Assembly: GCF_006438925.1 (NCBI RefSeq)
Contig: NZ_RCZA01000020.1
Location: 1 to 50,958 of the forward strand
Direction of reading: 5' to 3'
DNA from: Pseudomonas mandelii
GTDB taxonomy: Bacteria; Pseudomonadota; Gammaproteobacteria; Pseudomonadales; Pseudomonadaceae
DNA: 50,958 nucleotides
In this document: positions 1 through 7,991 of the stretch, piece after piece
Layout of the letters: every line of letters begins with the position of its first letter
Numbering within the stretch: the first letter of the stretch is position 1
Translations under genes and position numbers: made by a program
The notes under the pieces: generated by a model
What the model was told of the DNA's origin: nothing
The model's input: only the letters and a program-made list of their open reading frames with translations
Database searches by the model: none

Positions 1-252
1 ATCGATAACAACAAGGCCGAGCGAGCGGTAAAACCCTTTGTGATTGGTCGCAAAAATTGGATGTTCAGCGACACGCCCAAGGGCGCGACGGCCAGTGCGC
101 AGATCTATAGCCTGGTCGAAACTGCCAAAGCCAACGGCCAAGAGCCCTATACGTGGCTGCGCCACGTACTTGAACGCCTGCCACAAGCTACTTCGGTAGA
201 AGACTTCGAAGCCTTGCTGCCGTGGAACTGTTCCCCGACTATCTCGCGCTAA
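1..252 (+). CDS. IS66-family transposase, C-terminal fragment
   Basis: The reading frame is open from the first base and ends at the TAA at 250-252. It begins with I-D-N-N-x-A-E-R-A-V and continues through G-R-K-N-W, the conserved end of the IS66 DDE transposase domain: the catalytic glutamate region (N-x-x-E-R) followed by the short C-terminal domain typical of the family. About 83 residues are visible of a protein that is usually about 500 long; the rest lies left of the window. Its role would be to move the element by DDE chemistry. Whether the full gene is intact cannot be judged from here. Confidence 0.9.
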   Translation: MDNNKAERAVKPFVIGRKNWMFSDTPKGATASAQIYSLVETAKANGQEPYTWLRHVLERLPQATSVEDFEALLPWNCSPTISR

Positions 253-298
253 ATGCACACATCGGTTTTTTGCCATGTGTGGTTTATGGGTCGCTTAC
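1..298 (+). mobile_element. Right end of an IS66-type insertion sequence
   Basis: The transposase tail is followed by 46 bases ending in GGGTCGCTTAC at 288-298. IS66 elements characteristically begin with GTAAGCG and end with its complement CGCTTAC, so base 298 is the likely right boundary. The next 8 bases (299-306, ATTGCATC) would be the target duplication; its partner would lie left of the window. The boundary is inferred from the family terminus only. Confidence 0.65.
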
Positions 299-640
299 AT
301 TGCATCGGCACTGACACTCGTTTGCGTTGCACTTGCCCCACACTTAGTAACATTGATCGGCTGAGAGCTGCACATTGCTGCCGGTGGCGCCAGGCGGAAA
401 TCGGCCAAAAGCGGTCACTCAGTTTCTCCGCGAAAATAGGGGCAGTTCAGTCACTGGTAGAGTTGAAAAAAACTGTCCGCTGCGAGCCTGAAGGGCATCT
501 AGAAAACCCGGGGTAATTTAACTCTCAGGCTATGCCGCAATGATGATATTCGATACGTCGTTATGGAGCTTTTAAAACGGCAATGATTGTCAGACAAAGC
601 AAAATTACAGGCTATGCATTCATCCCCTAAGCTCTAATGA
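299..640. other. Gene-poor stretch between the IS and a small gene
   Basis: No reading frame here has coding character. The stretch carries one arm (393-421) of a widely spaced inverted repeat whose other arm is at 1093-1121. Otherwise nothing supported is seen. Confidence 0.5.
393..421 (+). repeat. Imperfect inverted repeat, left arm
   Basis: These 29 bases match the reverse complement of 1093-1121 at 25 of 29 positions, and all four differences are transitions. The core is GAAATCGGCCAAAAGC. The two arms lie about 670 bases apart and enclose the small gene at 679-807. It may be a dispersed Pseudomonas intergenic repeat or the degraded end of an old element. Confidence 0.6.
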
Positions 641-664
641 CAAAAGCTACCATTGAAGTAGCTT
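641..664 (-). terminator. Rho-independent terminator of the 42-residue gene
   Basis: Read on the minus strand, AAGCTAC, a 7-base loop and GTAGCTT form a perfect 7-bp stem followed by TTTTG. It lies 14 bases past the stop of the small gene at 679-807. The T run is short, so strength is uncertain. Confidence 0.55.
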
Positions 665-678
665 CTGCCAGCGACAAC

Positions 679-807
679 CTATTTTTTTGAGGATTTGCTA
701 GGTTTCAAATCGGGGTTATTCCCTTCCGTGCCTTTATTGTCACGACGACGCTTATCAACTTCGCCGGTGGATTTAGCAATTGGCTTTGGGCCAGGTTTAA
801 GCGCCAT
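679..807 (-). CDS. Small charged protein with N-K-G-T-x-G-x-N motif (42 residues)
   Basis: The ATG at 807 is preceded on the minus strand by AAGGAGAAA at good spacing (8 bases). The 42-residue product is very basic and probably unstructured: KPGPKPIAK near the start, K-R-R-R-D in the middle, then D-N-K-G-T-E-G-N-N-P-D and a Ser/Lys-rich tail. A plausible promoter (854-882) and a terminator (641-664) bracket it, so it looks like a complete single-gene unit. The N-K-G-T-x-G-x-N segment recurs in the 48-residue protein at 9290-9436. I do not recognise a function; a nucleic-acid-binding or stress-related disordered protein is possible but is inference. Confidence 0.65.
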   Translation of the reverse strand: MALKPGPKPIAKSTGEVDKRRRDNKGTEGNNPDLKPSKSSKK

Positions 808-853
808 AAGATTTCTCCTTGATGTTAATATTTATTTTGGTTATTGCAGAGCC

Positions 854-882
854 ATCTTATTGGTACTGGCGGATACTTTCAA
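854..882 (-). promoter_or_regulatory. Possible sigma-70 promoter of the 42-residue gene
   Basis: On the minus strand TTGAAA (882-877) and TAAGAT (859-854) are separated by 17 bases, matching the -35 and -10 consensus at 5 and 4 positions. This would start transcription near 847, about 40 bases upstream of the ATG at 807. Confidence 0.4.
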
Positions 883-1217
883 TAGAAATGAGATGCTTGA
901 TTTTAGCTATGTGAAAATTAAATTAGCTCTGGCAGCATCTATTGGTTATCTACCGGCAGGCTAGGTTGTTGGCTTACGTCCATTGGTTCAACGTTGCAGC
1001 TAGAACAGCACATCCAGCGTCATTCGAGTATCGCCCAGATATGTACTCGTGCACTGCGAAATTTCGCTGTCAAGCCGCTAGCTACCCGAGATTGAATGAC
1101 TGCTTCTGGCCGATTTCTGCCATTCCTCAATGGCAGCTTCGGGTCGATGGCTGTCTTTCACGAACGGCGGTTGACGGCCACAAGCCGTCACTCAGCGTCT
1201 GCAACACCAGGGGCGAT
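883..1217. other. Gene-poor stretch with the right arm of the inverted repeat
   Basis: No coding signal is convincing here on either strand. The only structure is the arm at 1093-1121, which pairs with 393-421. The stretch at 1135-1215 is G/C-rich and resembles degraded sequence next to that repeat. Confidence 0.45.
1093..1121 (-). repeat. Imperfect inverted repeat, right arm
   Basis: Partner of 393-421: 25 of 29 positions agree after reverse complementing. Confidence 0.6.
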
Positions 1218-2435
1218 TCAATCAGCTGTAACCATTTCAAACAGGAATTGATCAGCGCGCTTTCCGGTTTCCAGGAGTGGCGCTGAAAGCTCAACTAGAA
1301 GTGAATTGCTGTGAGTTGTGAAGAACACACTGGCGATATCGTCCAAGTCGCCGCCGAGAGCTTGAACATGCAAATCGATAAGGGATCGACGAGTCGACAG
1401 CAAGATCATCGGCCCCCTGCCATCGCGAGAGTGGATGTCCAGTGCCCACATCCCTTTCGCCTGACTGTTAAGCTTGTCGCACAACGCTACCAGGTAGCTA
1501 CGGGCTTCTTGCCGGATTTCCTGATTGAACCACAAGCCAATACCGACCGAGAGATCTGGGATTCCATCGGTGAGAGGCCCAATGTACTCGTAAACTTTTC
1601 CGGCAAGGGTGCCACTCCACAAAATGAATTGAGCGTCATGACATTTGGAGCCGTCATTGGTGAGTGTCAATCCACAAAAAGTTGGCCAGACGAAGTCCCC
1701 ACCACTCCCCCCACGAGGAGCTCGAAGTTGCTCCAGACTAGTTCCCTGAACCTGGATTCTAAGGCAATTGTCCGCAACTCTACCAAGCTCTGTCAGTCCT
1801 TGCGTGAGTCTTTGATAGGCGGGGTAGGCAGTAATATCCGCTAGATCGATACGGGTTCCGTTCATACCGTTGTCTCCAAGGAATTTGGTCAATTGTTGAG
1901 TGAGGTAATTCAATGCACTGGAAGACGAGCTGTGATCCGTAAAACCGCGCAAGTACTTTTCAACAGCACGCCAGTACAGAGTCTGATGGGCCCAGTCTGA
2001 TGGAGGCAAAGTAGAGTGTGTGATCAGAACAAGGCCGCCAAACGTCTCGTTCCGACTTCTCCGGTATGACTGATACATGGACAGCTGATCGACTCGCCCC
2101 AGCTCATCTTGGTATTGGGTAAATCCAGCTGCGATTTTGCTCTCAATGATCAGAAAAAAATTAGAACAACGTCCAATCAGATCCGGGCGTTTACCCTCCG
2201 CCCCGTGGTCGCCTGGGCCGATGACGTGCTGAGTTTCCCAGACAATGGAATTGAGATTATTCAATTCTCCAAGTTGGGCCGGTGCCAGTTTGAAGAGATC
2301 GGTCAGTACCTCTTCAACTCGACCGGCAAACGTCACTTGGCGCAGCCACTCAGCAAAGAGTTCGGTGAGAAAGTCCTCAAGGGGTGTCCGGAATTCACTC
2401 TGTCGGAACGCGAACAAACGGTCGAGAAAACTCAT
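1218..2435 (-). CDS. PD-(D/E)XK nuclease superfamily protein
   Basis: A 405-residue protein starting MSFLDRLF, with AAGGAAAG upstream of the ATG. Near residue 20 there is a T-P-L-E-D-F segment, then R-P-D-L-I-G with Asp85 and I-I-E-S-K with Glu98 and Lys100, a complete PD...ExK metal-binding core; D-Q-x-x-x-Y follows near 116-121, as in PDDEXK_4-like proteins. The predicted fold is that of restriction-like nucleases, which cut DNA with two metal ions. The C-terminal half (about 200-405) has no motif I recognise. It stands alone next to other putative defence genes, so a role in phage or plasmid defence is plausible but inferred. No methylase is beside it, which argues against a classical restriction-modification pair. 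Confidence 0.75.
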   Translation of the reverse strand: MSFLDRLFAFRQSEFRTPLEDFLTELFAEWLRQVTFAGRVEEVLTDLFKLAPAQLGELNNLNSIVWETQHVIGPGDHGAEGKRPDLIGRCSNFFLIIESKIAAGFTQYQDELGRVDQLSMYQSYRRSRNETFGGLVLITHSTLPPSDWAHQTLYWRAVEKYLRGFTDHSSSSSALNYLTQQLTKFLGDNGMNGTRIDLADITAYPAYQRLTQGLTELGRVADNCLRIQVQGTSLEQLRAPRGGSGGDFVWPTFCGLTLTNDGSKCHDAQFILWSGTLAGKVYEYIGPLTDGIPDLSVGIGLWFNQEIRQEARSYLVALCDKLNSQAKGMWALDIHSRDGRGPMILLSTRRSLIDLHVQALGGDLDDIASVFFTTHSNSLLVELSAPLLETGKRADQFLFEMVTAD

Positions 2436-2608
2436 ACCTTTCCTTGGCAGATGGGGGCAAGCGGAGATTCTGGCACATTCAGATGCTTATGCGCTGGCTA
2501 AATGCCGTTACGACATTCGGACGCGTGCTCGAAATGATCGCCCCCCCAAAAACCGACTTCCACGGCACAAAAACGGGCAATAGGCAGGCCCCGTTGGCCC
2601 GACATGGA

Positions 2609-3970
2609 CTACTTCCAGTCCAAGTTCTCTGTAGAGAATTTTAACGCCTGGTTACCCGATTGATAGAAGCTCGCCTCGATGACCACCTCGTCGACCTTAC
2701 GTAGCTGAGTCATAAATTTGCTGTAGTCGGAAATGAACAAGTACGTCGTGCTGTTATCGCTCGGCTCAGTGGCGGAAAACCGTTGAGGTTTCCCTTCCCC
2801 GAACCGCACGCTCACGCTGCAACCGTCGTAGCTGCTGCATAGAAACTGTCCACGTTCGATCTGAAGAATGACGTCCGATCCCCATCGAGGATGCTTACGC
2901 AGTTCGAGCGTTGCCCGCTGTGATCCTGAATATGGAAAACCGAAGGACAGGGTATTGATTGAGTCGACCTGCGCTGTCAGTACTTCTTTCTGGGTCATTT
3001 CATCTTTGTGAGTGTCGTATCGCCAAGCCAATCCCGTCTGCCGTTGATAGGCTTTGAGTGCAGCGGCCTCTTCCTCTGCCTTTTTCTTGGCAGCGGCTTG
3101 CGCGATCTGAGTATTGAGCTCCGTTAGCTGTTTTTTGTAGCCGGCATTGTCAGGAGCCAAGGCGACCAATTGCGTGTAAATTTTGGCTCGCTCAGAGATG
3201 TTGTCATCCTTGATAGAGGCGAGACTCTCGACGAGTTTGGATTTCTTGGCCTCAGTGGCAATGGTCTTATTCTTGAGCTCCACTTTCACAGCGATTGCAT
3301 CGATATCGGCGTCTCCAAGCTCCCGATACTTACCTACGACACTCAGCGCCTCAGCAACCTTTCCCTGATCAATAAAAGCGTTCGCCTCGGCTTGGATCGC
3401 AGCTTTATTTGACTTGAGGTACTGAGCAGTTTGTTCACGCTCGGTTTTACGCTGTTGCTCGGCCTGTTTTTTCGCGAGCTCGCTGCGCTCCGCATTCTCA
3501 TTGGAGGTGGCGGAGGAGAACATCATCATGTAGCAGATGAACAGGACAACCGAGCCCATGACCTTCCACTGTGCACCTACATCAAATCCGAGCATCGACC
3601 GGGCGCGTTGGTAAATGGGCGGAATGAGCAAAGCCGCACCCGCCAGTGCCGGTAGCGACACCAATGGATAACGCCAGACACTCATAGCAAACAGCATCAT
3701 GAAACAGAGACCGAAAAACCACGCAAGGGCTTTGCTGGCGAGGCTGACGGATCTCGTCCCTAAATCTGTACTTGGGTGATTCGCGTCGGATTGGAGAACA
3801 AGGGACTGGGAAGGATCGAGCTCGACAAATACATCGTCGTGCAGCGCAAGGTCACTCGCAGTAGGCACTGTCACCGGCTCTGCGCAATGGGGGCATCGAC
3901 CAAAGATACCGGCCTTATTGTCACTCAATCGAATGCTTTGCTGGCAGTGTTTGCATGCAAACTCAATCAT
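2609..3970 (-). CDS. Zinc-ribbon membrane protein with coiled coil, function unknown
   Basis: A 453-residue protein. I start it at the ATG at 3970, where AGGGAAGG lies just upstream and the zinc ribbon begins at once; a longer frame reaches back to 4021. C6-x2-C9 and C26-x2-C29 form a treble-clef or ribbon zinc site. Two hydrophobic blocks (roughly residues 80-125 and 150-175) are probable membrane helices, followed by a charged alanine/lysine/glutamate coiled coil to about 310. The C-terminal 140 residues, with F-P-Y-S-G-S, L-R-K-H-P-R-W-G and T-T-Y-L-F-I-S motifs, resemble a conserved globular domain common in Pseudomonas hypothetical proteins. Membrane anchoring with cytoplasmic zinc and coiled-coil parts suggests sensing or scaffolding, but no function can be assigned. 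Confidence 0.7.
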   Translation of the reverse strand: MIEFACKHCQQSIRLSDNKAGIFGRCPHCAEPVTVPTASDLALHDDVFVELDPSQSLVLQSDANHPSTDLGTRSVSLASKALAWFFGLCFMMLFAMSVWRYPLVSLPALAGAALLIPPIYQRARSMLGFDVGAQWKVMGSVVLFICYMMMFSSATSNENAERSELAKKQAEQQRKTEREQTAQYLKSNKAAIQAEANAFIDQGKVAEALSVVGKYRELGDADIDAIAVKVELKNKTIATEAKKSKLVESLASIKDDNISERAKIYTQLVALAPDNAGYKKQLTELNTQIAQAAAKKKAEEEAAALKAYQRQTGLAWRYDTHKDEMTQKEVLTAQVDSINTLSFGFPYSGSQRATLELRKHPRWGSDVILQIERGQFLCSSYDGCSVSVRFGEGKPQRFSATEPSDNSTTYLFISDYSKFMTQLRKVDEVVIEASFYQSGNQALKFSTENLDWK

Positions 3971-4003
3971 GGCCTTCCCTGGTTGTTGGAACCTGAGCTT
4001 TAG

Positions 4004-4150
4004 CCTACGGCGGTGGCTCATTGCCAGTCAATCACGATTAACGCTCACGCGTTTGGACAAATGATCATCGATGAGTTTGCCTACTCCGACGTTGTCGCGA
4101 GCCAGGGCGACCTCAAGGGCGCAAAAGATCCTTCCAAACTATTCGATTGA
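4004..4150 (+). pseudogene. Possible C-terminal remnant of a lost gene
   Basis: An open frame without a usable start runs to the TGA at 4148-4150. Its last 29 codons, from the ATG at 4061, read like protein (M-I-I-D-E-F-A-Y-S-D-V-V then a K-G-A-K-D-P-S-K-L-F-D end). No ribosome site precedes it. It could be the broken tail of a gene whose front was lost in rearrangement; I do not recognise the family and it may be chance. Confidence 0.25.
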
Positions 4151-4260
4151 AAAACCTTCGGACTCTAACCCAGTAATTCCTACGTGGTGACCAGACTTCA
4201 TTGTGAGCTAAGGTTGGTTTGTAATCGTGAAAACTCATTCCGACGACGCGAGCGCACCCA

Positions 4261-5814
4261 ATGCCATCAATGCCTAGCCGTTACAGCGAGCTGCACGCGC
4301 ATCTCGATCACTTGTTGAATACCGATCCTGCTCTCGCGGTGACAAAAGCTCGGGAGATCGATCTTGATACTCCTGATCGACCTAATTGGATGAACCTACG
4401 GGCAAGCGTTCTAGTGGATGGAGGCGCACTGACTCAGCAACAGGAGGCTATCGAAGAAGGTCTAGCGTTATTTCGTGAGTTGCACAATTTATTCCCAACA
4501 GCGAACGTGACCTACAACCTTGCAAACGGTTTTATTGCTGCGACAGGCATGCCACCACGCGATTCTAGCTGGCTGGATCATCAGGAACGCACACGAGAGC
4601 ATCGTGCGCAAGCGCGCCAATGTTTCTGGAAAGTCACTCAAGACGTGGACGCTAAATCAACATTGAGAACGCAAGCCTGGACGAATCTCGCGAATCAGTT
4701 CCGCAATAGTTTTCGTCTAGGTGAAGCTCATGATGCTCGGCTTGCTGCACTTGAAATTGATCCAAAAAATGGCGTCGCCGCATTTTGCGCAACCCGTGAT
4801 TTACTGTGGCTTTTTGAGCAAGGGGGATGCTCAGACCTCACTCGCATTGAGGCGGTAATGTTGGCAAAGATCGCACATACGAATGAAGAGCGAGTCGTCG
4901 ATTACGCGGGTGCGCAAGCAGCAAAAGAAATCGCCGCATTTGCTAACAAGCTTGGAGATCCACCACCGCGCTCACCACACTCAGATCCATTCATTCGGTG
5001 GGTAGAAACGGAACGGTTAACACTCTCTCCAGCCGTCGAGCTAGTCGATTCTTCGATGAGGAAGCTGGACTGGCTCATGCTTCCCGGAATTTTAGAACGT
5101 GAGCCTGAGGCAGGCGGATCACCACCTCCCGTATTCGCCATGTTCAACATGCTGAAAAGTGACTTTATCCTTGCTCGTGATTTGGCCTGGCGAGCTTTCG
5201 ACGAAGGCGTTTGGCCGGTGACGGGCCGATTCTCAGACACTCTCGACTATGCCAACTACGGTCCGGATACATCTGCGCTCATACTCGCTCACCGGACGGC
5301 CCTTGATCTGCTCGATAAGGTAGCTGTAACGGCAAATCACCACTTTGAGCTAGGGCTGCCTCCCAATAAAATTTCCTTTAGCTCGTTTTGGCGCAAAGCC
5401 CCTGATAAATCCAAAAAAGTTGGCCCGCTCACCAATCCGGTCGATACGGTGATTCGCGGCGGCGCCGTTGCTCTCTACGGGCTTGTGGAGCTCGCTGACG
5501 ACTATGGTGGTACAGAGGGTATCCTCCGGCCTCACAAAGATCTGCGTAACTCCAGCACGCACCGCTTCGTGATTCTTCATGATCTTGGCGATCCAGCTTC
5601 CAGCAGGCAAGCACCTGAGGTCGAGCACCATCATCGTGAGCAATTCACTCAGGAAGTGTTACGCGCCTTGCGTGTGGCCCGGTCAGCCATCCAGATGCTC
5701 GCGCTTGCAATTACTCAGCACGAAAAAGGCTTGGCGGAGCGAGAAGATGGCTTTGTTGCATCGCTGATCGTCCCTGACCACGACTGGATTCGGGGTCGTG
5801 ACGGGGACGAGTAA
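4261..5814 (+). CDS. TPR plus LA2681-like HEPN domain protein
   Basis: A 517-residue protein. The N-terminal half is helical with TPR-like spacing (for example the N-L-A-N-Q-F-R-N-S-F-R-L-G-E-A repeat near 145-165). The C-terminal part matches the LA2681-type HEPN domain: F-S-D-T-L-D-Y-A-N-Y, L-D-L-L-D-K-V-A, N-H-H-F-E-L and I-S-F-S-S-F-W, followed by L-R-N-S-S-T-H-R-F, in which Arg429-x4-His434 is the HEPN Rx4-6H ribonuclease motif. HEPN proteins with this motif are usually metal-independent RNases in defence, toxin-antitoxin and abortive infection systems. The gene is monocistronic, facing the convergent AAA_13 gene 32 bases downstream. The ATG at 4261 has a weak ribosome site; the ATG at 4270 is an alternative. 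Confidence 0.8.
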   Translation: MPSMPSRYSELHAHLDHLLNTDPALAVTKAREIDLDTPDRPNWMNLRASVLVDGGALTQQQEAIEEGLALFRELHNLFPTANVTYNLANGFIAATGMPPRDSSWLDHQERTREHRAQARQCFWKVTQDVDAKSTLRTQAWTNLANQFRNSFRLGEAHDARLAALEIDPKNGVAAFCATRDLLWLFEQGGCSDLTRIEAVMLAKIAHTNEERVVDYAGAQAAKEIAAFANKLGDPPPRSPHSDPFIRWVETERLTLSPAVELVDSSMRKLDWLMLPGILEREPEAGGSPPPVFAMFNMLKSDFILARDLAWRAFDEGVWPVTGRFSDTLDYANYGPDTSALILAHRTALDLLDKVAVTANHHFELGLPPNKISFSSFWRKAPDKSKKVGPLTNPVDTVIRGGAVALYGLVELADDYGGTEGILRPHKDLRNSSTHRFVILHDLGDPASSRQAPEVEHHHREQFTQEVLRALRVARSAIQMLALAITQHEKGLAEREDGFVASLIVPDHDWIRGRDGDE

Positions 5815-5846
5815 ATACGGCTGTGTCGAACACCGCGCTCGCGTTA

Positions 5847-7991
5847 TTAGCTCATCATTTTTTCGTAATGTTCCCCAAAACCTGTTTTGACGAACACCTG
5901 CTTAAATCGCTCAATGAAATGCTCAGGGGCGATTTCACCAAAGTCAGTGAGATTAACAGCATCAGAATGAGACTCCCGGTTCACATATCGGTACAGGGCT
6001 CGGAATTCCGTGTCCTCGTCAGCCAATTCAACCAAAGCATCCTGCAGCTCATCCTGTTGGTGAACGAAGGCGAAGTAGTATTCAAGGATGTTTCGCATCA
6101 TGTTCGGAATCACTGACGCAGAGGTACGCCCTTCCTTTGCATCCTTGATGGCCTGCCAGAAAGACTGATAATCGTTTTGCACATCTGTAGCCTTCATCGG
6201 CGTGATCGTGCTGTGTACCGCCTTCGTAATCCTGAAGAGAGAAAACTCGTCTGCCTTCCTCAGGTGCTTTAGCATTTCGTGGAAGAAAAACAGGTTGTGG
6301 GTGAGAATGAATACCTGCCTGAAGCGATCCTTTGGATTGAGTACACGACGATAAATCATCGAAGCGATGTCATAGATGTAGTTGTGGGACAGGCTCGATA
6401 TCGGGTCGTCGATGACAATGATGCGGTTGCTTCTGAGCTTGCTTCCCTTGCCGTCCAGTTCGCCATTGCATACCTCCAGATAATAGAGAAAGGAGATGAG
6501 AGTTTTCTCACCCTCACTGAGCGTCTTGAAAACACCCGTCTGCTGATCTGGTCGTTGGAGCCGGTACCGAGGAAGTTCGCCCTCCTCCCTCACCACCGTG
6601 AAACCTTTAAGTCCCAGCATGCTGAGAGACGCGTTGATGCTGTCGATGGACTGATCAATGTTGGTAATTTTGGATTTGCTGTCAGTGATGATGTCCTTCT
6701 GTTCTTGTGCCTTTGCCCGAATGGTTTCCATGGCGATGCGCTTTTCTTCCCGCTGCAATGCGTAGTCGTTGTGAACCTTCTTGGCCGACGTTATCAGTGC
6801 ATCGCAGCTCAATCGAAAACAGTTCCAGAAGCGGGTTTTTATGCTCTCCAGATGGGTTTTCTTGTCCCTTACCTTGAGGTTGATCGCATCGATTTTGCTT
6901 TGCTCGACTCTGACCAAGGCATTGAGGTCAGCCAGGATATCGGCCGTTGATGTGAGCATAATCGGGACAGATGGGCTTGCCGCTTTGGCTGACAGGCTCT
7001 GAATGTTTAGAAGCAATTTCGCTTCCAGGCTCGCAATGAGCGCTTGGAATGCAGGCAACTGGTATTCAGTGCGACGATACTGGGATTGCAGGCGGGCCAC
7101 GCCAGCTTCGTATCGGCCTTTCAATGAAGCGAGTTGCCCAATTCGTTGCTCATACGTTTTATCGAATACCTTCCTGATTTCATCATAAAACCGGGCAGGT
7201 AGTGGCTGCTGGCAAAATGGGCAGCGTTCCTCCTCTTTGGGGACAAAACTGAAGGCTTGTTTGACCCAGTCAGAGTTGCCTAACTCGCCAATCAGAGCCG
7301 ACAAATACGAATCACCCGATCCGGTGATGGTCTCTTGGAGTAAAGCGTGACCTTCTATCTCGCCCTCAGCAAAGCTCAATGCGGGTATTCCCGGCAGCAC
7401 AGCATCGCTTGCCTGCAGTAATTGCTCTGCCTCCTCCATCAGCCCCTCGAAGGTATCAGCGGTCGGTACCGACTTCAGAGCAACAGCCTTTTCTGCCAGT
7501 TTTTCCTTGGTGTTCAGAGACGCAAAACAGTATTTCAAGGCCGCGTTGTCGAACGGCTTTTTCAATGCCCATATACGTTCTTGTAGCTCGGTCTTGTTGG
7601 CCTTCTGAGCCTCACCCAGTGCATTCCCTGACGCCACTACGTCCTGGTGTTCTTCTGTGAGCTTCTTGAGTGCAGACTCGGCAACTTCGAGCACCTTCTC
7701 AGCTTCAATATTGCCTTCGTTCAACGTAAAAACACCCGACTGAGAGCTTGCATGAAAATTGCTCTCCATAAAGATGTGGTTGTAAACCAACACCTCACGT
7801 TCAGCATCTGCGGGCAACGCGCTACAACGGTGGTACACCAGGTCTGCAGGGTCTTGGAGGTAGTTACCAATGGTGGTCTTACCCGTGCCATTGTGTCCGT
7901 AGAACACATTAACCTTTGTGAGCGGGCCGATCGTGGAGTTTGTGTCGGGGGAATAGCTCGACACGCCTCGTAGGATTATATTTTTTATCAC
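5847..7991 (-). CDS. AAA_13 ATPase with zinc hook and anticodon-nuclease-like triad (RloC/PrrC-like)
   Basis: A 714-residue ABC/SMC-type ATPase. Walker A is G32-H-N-G-T-G-K-T39; a coiled-coil insertion carries C257-P-F-C260, the zinc-hook sequence; the signature L-S-E-G-E-K is at 491-496, Walker B with two aspartates (I-I-V-I-D-D-P) at 524-530 and the switch histidine in L-T-H-N at 565. This layout is that of RloC and PrrC anticodon nucleases. The C-terminal tail contains R633-N-I-L-E637 and His675 in N-R-E-S-H-S, resembling the PrrC catalytic triad Arg320/Glu324/His356. It may therefore cleave tRNA when phage or DNA damage is sensed through the ATPase. Catalysis is inferred from motif spacing. 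At 714 residues it is shorter than I would expect for RloC. It is divergent from the unrecognised gene at 8122. Confidence 0.8.
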   Translation of the reverse strand: MIKNIILRGVSSYSPDTNSTIGPLTKVNVFYGHNGTGKTTIGNYLQDPADLVYHRCSALPADAEREVLVYNHIFMESNFHASSQSGVFTLNEGNIEAEKVLEVAESALKKLTEEHQDVVASGNALGEAQKANKTELQERIWALKKPFDNAALKYCFASLNTKEKLAEKAVALKSVPTADTFEGLMEEAEQLLQASDAVLPGIPALSFAEGEIEGHALLQETITGSGDSYLSALIGELGNSDWVKQAFSFVPKEEERCPFCQQPLPARFYDEIRKVFDKTYEQRIGQLASLKGRYEAGVARLQSQYRRTEYQLPAFQALIASLEAKLLLNIQSLSAKAASPSVPIMLTSTADILADLNALVRVEQSKIDAINLKVRDKKTHLESIKTRFWNCFRLSCDALITSAKKVHNDYALQREEKRIAMETIRAKAQEQKDIITDSKSKITNIDQSIDSINASLSMLGLKGFTVVREEGELPRYRLQRPDQQTGVFKTLSEGEKTLISFLYYLEVCNGELDGKGSKLRSNRIIVIDDPISSLSHNYIYDIASMIYRRVLNPKDRFRQVFILTHNLFFFHEMLKHLRKADEFSLFRITKAVHSTITPMKATDVQNDYQSFWQAIKDAKEGRTSASVIPNMMRNILEYYFAFVHQQDELQDALVELADEDTEFRALYRYVNRESHSDAVNLTDFGEIAPEHFIERFKQVFVKTGFGEHYEKMMS

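Noticed and set aside
253..516. 87-codon frame just after the transposase
   Set aside because: It begins inside the IS terminus, crosses the predicted IS boundary at 298, is cysteine- and histidine-rich at random, and lacks a ribosome site.
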